Counted from the first letter of the stretch, positions 1 through 7,122 are shown. The stretch: 9,407 nucleotides of DNA from Candidatus Gerdarchaeota archaeon (GCA_016840945.1 JAEORJ010000151.1:1-9407); one strand, 5' to 3'. Numbers and translations are program-made. Notes: generated by a model from the sequence alone, not told the origin.

Positions 1-851
1 TCACCTTTTCTAATTAGAATAGTTCTAGCAATTCGTTTTTCAAAAGTATAGAAGACTTTAGTTTCTTCTCCTGAAGCTAATTTATCAATCTTCCAGGTTA
101 TTTTTAATCCGTCATCTAACAAGGATTTCGAATATTTGCTACCCTTACAATCTATTGAAATAATGCGATAGACATAGGGAATAATATCCGATAATACAAT
201 GTGTGTTAATTCATGCTCAGTTTCATTTTTGAAGGAAGCAACCAATTTATGTTCTAGGATTTTATCACCTGGATGAATATCTAGTTTAATACTATCTTTA
301 TGCTCAACACCACCACTATTTTTGTACGTAATTTTTCTAACTACTTTATTAGTGACAGGACTTTGATTCTTTTCCAGAATTTCATACAATTGATCTTCAG
401 AGAGCAATCTATCTGTTTTCAATTCAATTGTATTGGCTAAAACATCCGTTTCAATTGAAACAAGATCAGTTGATTCTACACCTTCAATATTTACTCGAGA
501 GATTTTTTCTAATGCTTGTGAAGCCAATTTAATAATTTGATAAGCTTGTTCCTCATCCAATTTTATTCCAAGATTAGTTAAGTATGAGGCAAACCAAACA
601 GACATACGTCGATCATTAATTGGTAAGTTGGTTCGGTTTTGAATAAATAATTTCAAATTTTTTGCAATTGTATGTAATGAGCGAGCTTTTTGCCTCATAA
701 TTTGTTCATTATTTTCATCATATACTCTAACAATTGCTTCTAACAAATCGAAATCTTCTACTTTATTTAGGGGGGTAATAGATAATGAAATACTGGCAAT
801 CCCAGGGAATTTAACAATTTCAGCTTCATGTTCTTCTTGCTTTGTGCTCAT
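1..851 (-). CDS. Uncharacterised protein, 3' end cut by window edge
   Basis: The minus-strand frame stays open from an ATG at 849-851 to the window edge, giving 283 codons with the C-terminus missing. The start is supported by GGTG at 858-861, six bases upstream, and by a TATA-like box at 899-907. I do not recognise the family. Residues about 30-115 look mostly helical and charged (AIVRVYDENNEQ, then RQKARSLHTIAKNL, then DRRMSVWFASYL). Residues about 170-283 look like alternating beta strands, with IIPYVYRIISIDCKG and later TWKIDKLASGEETKVFYTF. That second half resembles the DUF11/NEW3-like beta-sandwich domains common in archaeal proteins, where a line about 'interpretable' sidedness ends in a Leu-x-x-Gly-Glu-Glu turn; this is a judgement by eye. 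No signal peptide or membrane segment is visible in the part present, so it is probably cytoplasmic. It is divergent from the permease gene at 1070. The coding frame is secure; the function is unknown. Confidence 0.8.
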   Translation of the reverse strand, partial: MSTKQEEHEAEIVKFPGIASISLSITPLNKVEDFDLLEAIVRVYDENNEQIMRQKARSLHTIAKNLKLFIQNRTNLPINDRRMSVWFASYLTNLGIKLDEEQAYQIIKLASQALEKISRVNIEGVESTDLVSIETDVLANTIELKTDRLLSEDQLYEILEKNQSPVTNKVVRKITYKNSGGVEHKDSIKLDIHPGDKILEHKLVASFKNETEHELTHIVLSDIIPYVYRIISIDCKGSKYSKSLLDDGLKITWKIDKLASGEETKVFYTFEKRIARTILIRKG

Positions 852-898
852 TTTTTACACCAATTACAAAATTATCTCTTTAACTGTTAATTTTTCAT

Positions 899-907
899 TA
901 TATTAAA
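899..907 (-). promoter_or_regulatory. Candidate TATA box for the gene starting at 851
   Basis: The minus strand reads TTTAATATA, close to the archaeal TTTAWATA consensus. Its centre is about 52 bases upstream of the ATG, so transcription would start near 876 and leave a leader of about 25 bases that contains the GGTG at 858-861. The box is found by eye in an AT-rich region, so chance matches are likely. Confidence 0.35.
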
Positions 908-1023
908 TTTAGTTTTAGGACATTTTTCCTATTGTTCTATTATAATAAATTCTTTGAGGTTATGACAATTAGAGTTTATCCTTTTTCAAAAGATTAATTT
1001 ACTAAAACCACAGATAAAAAACT

Positions 1024-1031
1024 CATATAAA
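1024..1031 (+). promoter_or_regulatory. Candidate TATA box for the FtsX-type permease gene
   Basis: CATATAAA follows an A-rich stretch (GATAAAAAACT) that could act as a BRE. A start about 26 bases downstream would fall near 1053, just ahead of the GGAGTG ribosome site at 1057-1062, giving a short leader. It is a visual match only. Confidence 0.35.
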
Positions 1032-1056
1032 CTTATGAAATCCATGGTTAACATAT

Positions 1057-1062
1057 GGAGTG
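1057..1062 (+). promoter_or_regulatory. Ribosome binding site deciding a TTG start
   Basis: GGAGTG lies seven bases before the TTG at 1070. The nearer ATG at 1054 is in another frame and reaches a stop after four codons, and no ATG opens the long frame near its N-terminus. The site therefore supports TTG initiation. Confidence 0.6.
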
Positions 1063-1069
1063 CCTTTAA

Positions 1070-4000
1070 TTGTTATATGCTATTAGACATGCATTACGTG
1101 GTTTAAGTCGCAGGAAACTTAAGAATATAATAAACCTAATAGGTATTCTTATCGGCGTATCATTATTAGCTGGTGTACAAATTGCTACTGATTCACTCGT
1201 AAATGGTATGAAAGACACTGTAAATCAAAGATTTGGCAATGCTGACATCGATATACAAAAAGGCGAATTTCTCACTGAATTTTTCAATTATAGCATTTAT
1301 GAACAACTACGTGATGATCCATTATTAGCACCATATATAGACGGCATTTCACCAAGAATAAGCTCAGAGGTTTTTGTGACATCTTTTACTACCACAAAAC
1401 AAATTGAGATTTTTGTAACATGGATAGGTATAAATGAAACACTTGATCAATCATTTGGAACATTAACGCCTGATGAAACATACGGGAACAATGAATTTAA
1501 TTTTAGTACTTTAAGCTCAATTCAATGTATTGTTGGTAAACGATTAGCAGAATCAGTTATTGCTTTTGAGGAAAATGATGAAGGAAGAATTCCAGAATTA
1601 ATGTTACCAAATAGAATTATGCCAATTGAATTTGGTTATTTAGATGCATATTACAATAATAGATCATTAACAGGTATTAACATTAAAGGAGTTGCTAATA
1701 CCGAAGGCAAAGGAGTATTAAATAGTGGATTTACTGTTTTCATGAAATTACAATACCTCCAAGAATATTTTAACACTACATCGACAGGGATTAATAATAT
1801 CATAGTGAGTACGACAGAGGGTAATGATAATGCTGTTTTTGTACAAAAACTAATTGAAGAACGTTTAATGTTTTATCTAGGAGAAGAAGAAGGTAGCAAA
1901 TTCAGGGTTTTTCCTCAAAAATTCGAAGCATATGATGATATTGAAAGCTCTGTAAAGACCTTTAGAATTGTTTTATATGTATTTGGCTCCTTAATAATAC
2001 TCTCAGGAGTAATGCTAATTCTCAATATAACTTTGATGAATATAGATGAACGCCAGAGATCAATTGGAATAATGCGTGCTATAGGAATGACCAAAAGACA
2101 GCTTCTAATTGTTTTATTAACTGAAAGTATGGTTTTGGGAGGCATTGGATCGCTGCTGGGATTAGGTGGTGGCGTTGCTAGTGGTCTGGGTATTATTTTT
2201 CTGCTGGAAAATTTCTTAGATGTTGGAGAGATTCTACAGAATATTCCTTTAATTGTAAAACCTGTTGGGATGTTGGTCTCATTTTTAATAGGATTGATTA
2301 TTTCTTTATTAGCAGCATTATATCCTGCATGGAAAGCCTCTAGAATCGATATTGTTCAAACTATTAATGAGGTGGAAACTCCACAAGTAAGAAGAAGATC
2401 AGGTGATTGGTCTGCTTATTTGGGCATTGGATTTTTCCTATCAGCAATTTCTGCCTTAATTGCGTCATTACTAATAACACCTGAATGGCGATGGATGATA
2501 TTTATAGGAAGCATTTTTCTAGGATTGCTAGGGTTAGGATTTATTTTCTCAAGATTAGTAGGAGCAAAAATATCATTTAATCTTTTAGCTATTTCATGGA
2601 TGATTGCTGGGTTATTAGGTGTGTTAGTATTAAATCCATATTTAAACAATTTAGGAATCGATGATGAAAATGCTCTTTATGCATTCTTAATCTCAATGCT
2701 AGGTTTAGTTTTTGGTACAATTATTTTTGTAGCATTGAATCTTGAGTGGGTATCAAACCGCTTTAATGCTGTATTCCAAAAAATACAATCAATGAGGTCA
2801 ATGGGTATAATCTCAATGCGATATGTAGGCAAAAAGAAAACCCGGTCTGCACTTACTTTTGCAATCTTTGGTGTAATATTAACTATGAATGTTTTTCTGG
2901 CTGTTTTTACAGGTAGCTTTACATCAGGATTCGATGATTTTGCTTTACGGGAACAAGGTGGCGTAGATATTATAGCATTCTCACCATCTGGCAATAGCTT
3001 TAATGGTGATGCAATAGAAGTAATTAAGGAAGCAGATCCTAATATTGAAAAAGTAGTTGGTATGAAATTTATATTTACAATTCAAAAAGCATATGCAAAT
3101 ATTATGTTTAATGCTCTTAATCAAACATTAGAATCATTAGTAGAGGTTGAAATCCCAACGGATATGTGGGGGATTAATGATGAATTTCTGAATTTAACTG
3201 ATTATACTTTTAATGAGATTTGGGAAGGTATTGAAGGAAATCCATGGTTAGAAGCAAAAAATAGCACTAATAAGTATGTGATTTTACCTTTTCTGCTAAG
3301 AGAATTTGAATTTGATCGAGCTGGAGTAGTATATAATCTTAATACTACTGTTGGAGATATTATTACTATCCCTGAAATTGACCCAGACACAAAAGAACTT
3401 GTCTTAGGAAACTATACCGTTATTGCATTTGTTGAGACAACTTCATATTCTATGAGCTTCTCTAACTTCTTATTTACAAGTGAAGGTTCACCTATATTTA
3501 GCTCTGTAACAGGAGATACAGCATTTCTAGTGTCAGTGAATCCAAAATTATCTTTAGAAGAAGTAATCCAAGTAAGTCATAATATAGAATTTAGGTTTAT
3601 GGAATTAGCAACTCCCGAGAATTTTGTTCTTTTTGATACTCTTGTCTTAAAAGATCGATTGGAAAATTTTATGGATTTAGTAATACAGTCAGTTAGCTTT
3701 ATGCAAGCATTTGTTTCACTAGGGCTAATTGTTGGAGTGCTTGGATTAATAGTTGTTTCATTAAGGGGAATAACCGAAAGAACAAGAGAAATAGGTATGA
3801 TGCGAGCATTAGGATTTAAACGTTCAGAAGTTATTACTGCTGTTGTTGTGGAAATTTTTGCAGTAGCCTTGGTTGGATTAGTAATTGGTTTTGTTAATGG
3901 ATTTATCTTAGGTTATGGAATGTATACTCAATATCTAATTCAATATGATTTTATTTTTATTGTACCTTGGGCTATTCTAGCTCTTTTCATAGCAGTTACA

Positions 4001-4087
4001 ATCGCACTCTCTATAATATCAGCAGTTATACCTGCTAGAAGAGCATCAAAAATACCACCTAGTGAAGCGTTAAGGTATACTGGTTAA
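1070..4087 (+). CDS. Large duplicated MacB/FtsX-type ABC transporter permease
   Basis: A 1005-residue polytopic membrane protein with two MacB/FtsX-like halves. Half one has a helix at about 20-40, an extracytoplasmic domain at about 41-295, then three FtsX helices near 299-323, 345-379 and 396-418. The coupling segment DERQRSIGIMRAIGMTKRQ (326-344) lies between the first two, and YPAWKASR ends the domain. Four additional helices follow (about 449-557). Half two repeats the plan: helix at about 593-615, external domain about 616-880, ERTREIGMMRALGFKRSEV from residue 903, and the ending IPARRASKIPPSEALRY. These are hallmarks of the permease superfamily of MacB, LolC/E and FtsX, which move lipids, lipoproteins or peptides, or transmit force to the outside, driven by a MacB/LolD-type ATPase. 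No such ATPase lies in this window, so the substrate cannot be named. The TTG start rests on GGAGTG at 1057-1062. The TAA stop shares TTAA with the stop of the convergent gene. Confidence 0.92.
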   Translation: MLYAIRHALRGLSRRKLKNIINLIGILIGVSLLAGVQIATDSLVNGMKDTVNQRFGNADIDIQKGEFLTEFFNYSIYEQLRDDPLLAPYIDGISPRISSEVFVTSFTTTKQIEIFVTWIGINETLDQSFGTLTPDETYGNNEFNFSTLSSIQCIVGKRLAESVIAFEENDEGRIPELMLPNRIMPIEFGYLDAYYNNRSLTGINIKGVANTEGKGVLNSGFTVFMKLQYLQEYFNTTSTGINNIIVSTTEGNDNAVFVQKLIEERLMFYLGEEEGSKFRVFPQKFEAYDDIESSVKTFRIVLYVFGSLIILSGVMLILNITLMNIDERQRSIGIMRAIGMTKRQLLIVLLTESMVLGGIGSLLGLGGGVASGLGIIFLLENFLDVGEILQNIPLIVKPVGMLVSFLIGLIISLLAALYPAWKASRIDIVQTINEVETPQVRRRSGDWSAYLGIGFFLSAISALIASLLITPEWRWMIFIGSIFLGLLGLGFIFSRLVGAKISFNLLAISWMIAGLLGVLVLNPYLNNLGIDDENALYAFLISMLGLVFGTIIFVALNLEWVSNRFNAVFQKIQSMRSMGIISMRYVGKKKTRSALTFAIFGVILTMNVFLAVFTGSFTSGFDDFALREQGGVDIIAFSPSGNSFNGDAIEVIKEADPNIEKVVGMKFIFTIQKAYANIMFNALNQTLESLVEVEIPTDMWGINDEFLNLTDYTFNEIWEGIEGNPWLEAKNSTNKYVILPFLLREFEFDRAGVVYNLNTTVGDIITIPEIDPDTKELVLGNYTVIAFVETTSYSMSFSNFLFTSEGSPIFSSVTGDTAFLVSVNPKLSLEEVIQVSHNIEFRFMELATPENFVLFDTLVLKDRLENFMDLVIQSVSFMQAFVSLGLIVGVLGLIVVSLRGITERTREIGMMRALGFKRSEVITAVVVEIFAVALVGLVIGFVNGFILGYGMYTQYLIQYDFIFIVPWAILALFIAVTIALSIISAVIPARRASKIPPSEALRYTG

Positions 4088-5493
4088 GCTGTACCAGTAT
4101 TCCATTCTTTTAATATTGTGCTTGAAACAAGAACATCTAAACATGGTAATTTAGCTAGTTGGTCAACGATAGGTTGGTAACCACGACCAATGGTTCTTGA
4201 TTTCAATACAATCAGTAGATCATATTTTCCAGTTAAAGCTGAAACCTTATCAACACCTTGAATACTTTTGATTTTAGCTATATCACAAACCTCACCTGTT
4301 TTTACTTTAGCAAAAATCAGTATTTTTACTTCACTCATTGACATTGCTACTATACCTGTAAAGACTAAAATAGCACCTATCCCTCTTAACAACCAAACTA
4401 CCCAAGCAAGATCTCCCGTAGGTAAAGTGAAAATATTAGGCCAGATAAGACTTGATACTAATGTTATTGGTATTCCAGCGATTACTGAAACTGATGAAAG
4501 TGAATTAACGATTGACATTTTACCCATAGATAAAGCTCGAACATAAAATATCCTCGCAATATAGACCAACAACATTGAAACAGCTATTGGAATGAAACCT
4601 ATTCTAAATGTCGAAGTAAAGACATACCAGGCATTTGCATTCATAAAAGGTAATGAAAATAATATCGTGAAAATAGCCATGAAGATTAAAGTCCATAACC
4701 TAATATTTGTAGAATCCATCGTTCTACCTTTAGTGTCTTTTGTACTAATGGCTTTCTTTTGGAAAATAACATAAATTGCTGCACAACCATTAAAGACAAT
4801 AAAAACAAGAACCATATTCACCAATGAAAAACTTCCTGAACCAGAAGTGAAATCTATAGCTGCTAACACCGTTCCTAGAACAATCATTAATATTGATTGG
4901 ATTTCTACAGCACAAGGCATAGTCTTATCAATAATCAAATCACCAATCAATAAATAGACCACAACAAATTGTGATGCAGGAAGGAATACTGATAGATCCA
5001 TGTCTTTTATTAGCATAAAATAAACAAGTGTTTGTGCCCCTGAAAAAAGGCCTGATAAAAACAGCCATAAAAGCATTTTAGGTGTTGGTAATCGAATACC
5101 ACGATATTGTGGATCGATATATTGTCCAATAAATGAATACTTGCGCTTGAATTGAGTGGTTGTTACAGATTGTTGAGAATTAGGATCTATCAGTTGTTGG
5201 TTCTGGTTTTTTCGAGATTTGATTTTGTTGATCAATTCATCAATTGGCTTTCTACTTGCGGGAAGCCATAAAATGAGAACAAATATTATACTAACAACTA
5301 GACCGATGGTCATAGATTGAATAGCAAAAGCATACTCGTTAGGTTCTCCAGAAGCATCAATTATTAAGGTGCTACCAACATAGGTATCAATTGCAACCCA
5401 TATTGCACCAATTATACCAGATAGGACAGCTAGAATAATAAAAGTGTATTTTCTACTAAATTTACTAAAAGGTCTTGTAGTCCTATCAGCCAT
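4084..5493 (-). CDS. EamA/DMT-like ten-helix membrane protein with fused C-terminal Lrp/AsnC ligand-binding (RAM) domain
   Basis: From the ATG at 5491-5493 the protein has 469 residues. A TTG six bases upstream (5499) is also possible, but it sits only three bases from the GGAG at 5503-5506, whereas the ATG sits nine bases away. About ten membrane helices are visible (near 17-38, 60-78, 140-162, 167-188, 197-215, 224-245, 266-285, 296-318, 330-352, 362-386), with a long polar loop at 79-137. Segments such as FYVRALSMGKMSIVNSLSSV recall the EamA/drug-metabolite transporter fold, which exports or imports small metabolites. Residues about 388-465 are a separate soluble domain: VKILIFAKVKTGEV, then the TGKYDLLIV strand at about 421-429, matching the RAM domain that binds amino acids in Lrp/AsnC regulators. 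No helix-turn-helix is present. It lies 32 bases downstream of a stand-alone RAM gene and is presumably co-transcribed with it. The fusion suggests a ligand-gated transporter; the substrate is unknown. Confidence 0.85.
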   Translation of the reverse strand: MADRTTRPFSKFSRKYTFIILAVLSGIIGAIWVAIDTYVGSTLIIDASGEPNEYAFAIQSMTIGLVVSIIFVLILWLPASRKPIDELINKIKSRKNQNQQLIDPNSQQSVTTTQFKRKYSFIGQYIDPQYRGIRLPTPKMLLWLFLSGLFSGAQTLVYFMLIKDMDLSVFLPASQFVVVYLLIGDLIIDKTMPCAVEIQSILMIVLGTVLAAIDFTSGSGSFSLVNMVLVFIVFNGCAAIYVIFQKKAISTKDTKGRTMDSTNIRLWTLIFMAIFTILFSLPFMNANAWYVFTSTFRIGFIPIAVSMLLVYIARIFYVRALSMGKMSIVNSLSSVSVIAGIPITLVSSLIWPNIFTLPTGDLAWVVWLLRGIGAILVFTGIVAMSMSEVKILIFAKVKTGEVCDIAKIKSIQGVDKVSALTGKYDLLIVLKSRTIGRGYQPIVDQLAKLPCLDVLVSSTILKEWNTGTA

Positions 5494-5502
5494 TTTCAAT
5501 AA

Positions 5503-5506
5503 CTCC
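5503..5506 (-). promoter_or_regulatory. Ribosome binding site choosing ATG over upstream TTG
   Basis: The minus strand reads AAAGGAGTTATTGAAAATG. The GGAG is nine bases before the ATG ending at 5493 but only three before the in-frame TTG at 5499. Normal spacing favours the ATG and shortens the protein by two residues. Confidence 0.55.
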
Positions 5507-5525
5507 TTTTACTGCAGTTAGTATC

Positions 5526-5780
5526 TTAGAATTCCTTTTGAATTATTGCAGTAGTGGTTTCTAATATACCATCTATAAGGTGTATTTCTTGAGTTCTGTT
5601 ATACATTTCATCCATCGTCTGTGTTTCAACTCGAGATATTATATCATATTCACCTGTAATGACTGCAACTGATGTAACATTTGGTATTTGTTTTAATTTT
5701 TTCAATACTTCATCAGTTTTACCTAAGCGAACTGATATGAGGATATAAGCTTTGATCATATCTTGTAAATTCGTTGCCAT
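5526..5780 (-). CDS. Stand-alone Lrp/AsnC ligand-binding (RAM) domain protein
   Basis: An 84-residue soluble protein that is a single RAM domain. IKAYILISVRLGKTDEVLKK forms the first strand and helix, IPNVTSVAVITGEYDIISRV holds the conserved TGEYD strand (42-46), and a helix and last strand (ETTTAIIQKEF) finish it. The length is that of a complete domain, so this is not a broken regulator: there is no helix-turn-helix before it, and a stop-bounded start with GGAG at 5791-5794 sits ten bases upstream of the ATG. Family members assemble as dimers and octameric rings and bind amino acids or related metabolites at the subunit interface; stand-alone forms can modulate full-length Lrp partners. It lies 32 bases ahead of a membrane protein with a RAM domain of its own, so mixed assembly with that domain is an attractive idea, but is inferred only from gene order. 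Confidence 0.9.
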   Translation of the reverse strand: MATNLQDMIKAYILISVRLGKTDEVLKKLKQIPNVTSVAVITGEYDIISRVETQTMDEMYNRTQEIHLIDGILETTTAIIQKEF

Positions 5781-5817
5781 ATTATTTGTTCTCCAATATA
5801 ATCCATTTTGAAATGAA

Positions 5818-5827
5818 CTAATTTAAG
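5818..5827 (-). promoter_or_regulatory. Candidate TATA box for the RAM/transporter operon
   Basis: CTTAAATTAG on the minus strand is centred about 42 bases upstream of the ATG at 5780. It predicts initiation near 5796, just ahead of the GGAG at 5791-5794. The match to consensus is modest. Confidence 0.28.
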
Positions 5828-5868
5828 AATTCTGTTATTAGAGTAATTTGTAAAAAACATTAGTCAAC

Positions 5869-5890
5869 AATATTTTAGAGCTAAAATATT
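5869..5890. repeat. Perfect inverted repeat, 10-base arms, in divergent intergenic region; candidate operator
   Basis: The arms AATATTTTAG (5869-5878) and CTAAAATATT (5881-5890) are exact reverse complements separated by the two bases AG. The flanking bases do not extend the match. The repeat lies almost midway between the start codons at 5780 (minus) and 5987 (plus), upstream of both operons. Its AT-rich dyad form is what a homodimeric winged-helix or Lrp-type regulator would recognise. It could also be a short hairpin, but a two-base loop and AT pairs make a stable RNA stem unlikely. Confidence 0.5.
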
Positions 5891-5970
5891 AAAGACATAA
5901 TAAATTGTGATTTGAGAATTCGAGAAATACTTATTACTCAGTGGAACATTCTTTTTATGATTTATTAGAA

Positions 5971-5976
5971 AGGTGA
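5971..5976 (+). promoter_or_regulatory. Ribosome binding site deciding a TTG start
   Basis: AGGTGA, complementary to the archaeal 16S rRNA tail, lies ten bases before the TTG at 5987. An in-frame TAG at 5966-5968 blocks any earlier start, and the first in-frame ATG is 67 codons further on, past the catalytic motif. Confidence 0.6.
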
Positions 5977-5986
5977 AGGTTCTGCA

Positions 5987-6454
5987 TTGGCTCTTGAAAC
6001 AGTAGAAGAATTAATCATATTTATCGACCTAGATAATTTTAAAGAGATTTCTGAAAAGCAAGGTTGGGTTTCTTACAAACCAAATGAAATAACTGGTACA
6101 CTCACAGAATTAGTTGCAAATTTGGTTCGTAAATATATTGGGGAAGTAATTTATGGCTTGGATGAAAAACATGGCACTGAAGAATGCATGATTCGCCTTA
6201 CAGGTGCTATTTCTTATGATAATCTAACTACAGACTTAGAAAACATTGTCACAGAGATATCAGAGATAGGTGCTGAATGTGGTTGCGATGCTACCTTAAG
6301 TATCGGTGTAGCTAGAGGACCTTACACACCTATAAGACCAACAGGACCTTATCAATGGTCGAAGAAATTATTTAAAGGACAAGCTCAAAGATTAGCTAAT
6401 AAAGCACTAAAGAAAGCTAAAAGACTTGGTGGAAATAGAATTATTTTTCTATAA
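5987..6454 (+). CDS. GGDEF-like nucleotidyl-cyclase-fold protein with altered active loop
   Basis: A 155-residue soluble single-domain protein. DLDNFKEISEKQGW at 14-27 matches the first metal-binding motif of GGDEF domains (D-x-D-x-F-K-x-I-N-x-x-x-G-H). YGLDEK at 56-61 falls where RYGGDEF is expected, 43 residues on. LSIGVA at 104-109 and ALKKAKRLGGNRI at 140-152 match the family's last strand and helix. The loop reads GLDEK, so the two acidic residues remain while the second Gly and the Phe are replaced. The segment 110-130 is longer than usual. Relatives with this palm-like fold include diguanylate cyclases, archaeal GTP cyclohydrolase III and minimal CRISPR-type polymerases. The likely substrate is a nucleoside triphosphate, probably GTP, but the product cannot be told. 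The start is TTG, backed by AGGTGA at 5971-5976. It is followed 27 bases later by a PHP phosphoesterase gene, presumably in one operon. Confidence 0.75.
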   Translation: MALETVEELIIFIDLDNFKEISEKQGWVSYKPNEITGTLTELVANLVRKYIGEVIYGLDEKHGTEECMIRLTGAISYDNLTTDLENIVTEISEIGAECGCDATLSIGVARGPYTPIRPTGPYQWSKKLFKGQAQRLANKALKKAKRLGGNRIIFL

Positions 6455-6481
6455 AGCTATTGTTATAAGGTTAGGTGAATA

Positions 6482-7120
6482 ATGTCCTATACTGCTGTTA
6501 AACGTATTACTAAAGATGAATTTGAGAAATTTTTTCTTGTTGATATGCATATTCATACAAACAATTCTCATGATTGTTTTTTAGATATTGAAACTATTCT
6601 AAGTGATATGTCGACTATAGTGCATGGACTAACTTTTACTGATCATGATGTTATCACAAAAATAGCTGAACAAACCAAAGATACTTTTTATGCTAAATAT
6701 CAATTAAGGATATTCTCACCTGCAGTTGAAATTTCATCTAAAGATGGTGATATATTAGCTTATGGAATAAATTCAGTCCCCACTAATCAATTACTAGCTA
6801 AAGAGATAATTGATATTATACACACAGAAGGAGGATTAGCTGTAGCTGCCCATCCTTTTTGTTTTTTAGGAGTTGGTGATTTAGTTTTTGATTTAGATTT
6901 TGATGCTATTGAAATCAATGGTTCACGATCTCATACTATGAATAAACTAGCAAAAGAAGCTGCGGTTTCAATGGATCTTCCTTGTATCGGTGGAAGTGAT
7001 TCTCACACTCAAGGTCAATTAGGGATTTGTGTTACAAAATTCACTAAACAATTAAAAACTATTGAGGAGTTAATTGAGGAAGTTAAAAAAGGGAATTGTA
7101 GTCCAGTTTTCCTACGATAA
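6482..7120 (+). CDS. PHP-family metal-dependent phosphoesterase
   Basis: A 212-residue soluble enzyme of the PHP superfamily, which hydrolyses phosphoesters using two or three metal ions in a distorted TIM barrel. The full ligand set is visible in order: DMHIHT (H23, H25) with D31, TFTDHD (D54, H55), the Glu of AVEIS (E83), AAHPF (H124) and GGSDSH (D173, H175), so it should be active. The length fits the short single-domain archaeal PHP proteins and lacks the nucleotide-binding insert of the longer TrpH/YciV-type RNases. Substrates in the family include histidinol phosphate, nucleoside bisphosphates and RNA ends; none can be assigned here. The ATG is preceded by AGGTGA at 6473-6478 at a short three-base spacing. 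It is 27 bases behind the GGDEF-like gene, so it may act on that protein's product. Its TAA stop is two bases from the stop of the convergent trpS. Confidence 0.92.
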   Translation: MSYTAVKRITKDEFEKFFLVDMHIHTNNSHDCFLDIETILSDMSTIVHGLTFTDHDVITKIAEQTKDTFYAKYQLRIFSPAVEISSKDGDILAYGINSVPTNQLLAKEIIDIIHTEGGLAVAAHPFCFLGVGDLVFDLDFDAIEINGSRSHTMNKLAKEAAVSMDLPCIGGSDSHTQGQLGICVTKFTKQLKTIEELIEEVKKGNCSPVFLR

Positions 7121-7122
7121 TT

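Noticed and set aside
915..931. Inverted repeat TAGGA/TCCTA upstream of the first gene, as a possible operator
   Set aside because: It has five-base arms in AT-rich DNA and no second copy nearby, so it is not distinguishable from chance.
1041..1059. Short inverted repeat TCCAT...ATGGA over the ribosome site of the permease gene, as a possible RNA switch
   Set aside because: The arms are only five bases with a nine-base gap, which is easily random at this composition.
2677..2994. Minus-strand 105-codon ORF inside the permease gene, plus other opposing ORFs there
   Set aside because: It lies wholly within a confidently identified gene, has no ribosome site or recognisable domain, and its composition is that of an antisense shadow.
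5494..5499. TTG at 5499 as start of the RAM-fused transporter
   Set aside because: It lies only three bases from GGAG, whereas the ATG six bases later has normal spacing. The difference is two residues.
5987..6454. Annotation as an active diguanylate cyclase
   Set aside because: The loop is GLDEK rather than GGDEF, c-di-GMP signalling is not generally established in archaea, and other families share this fold.
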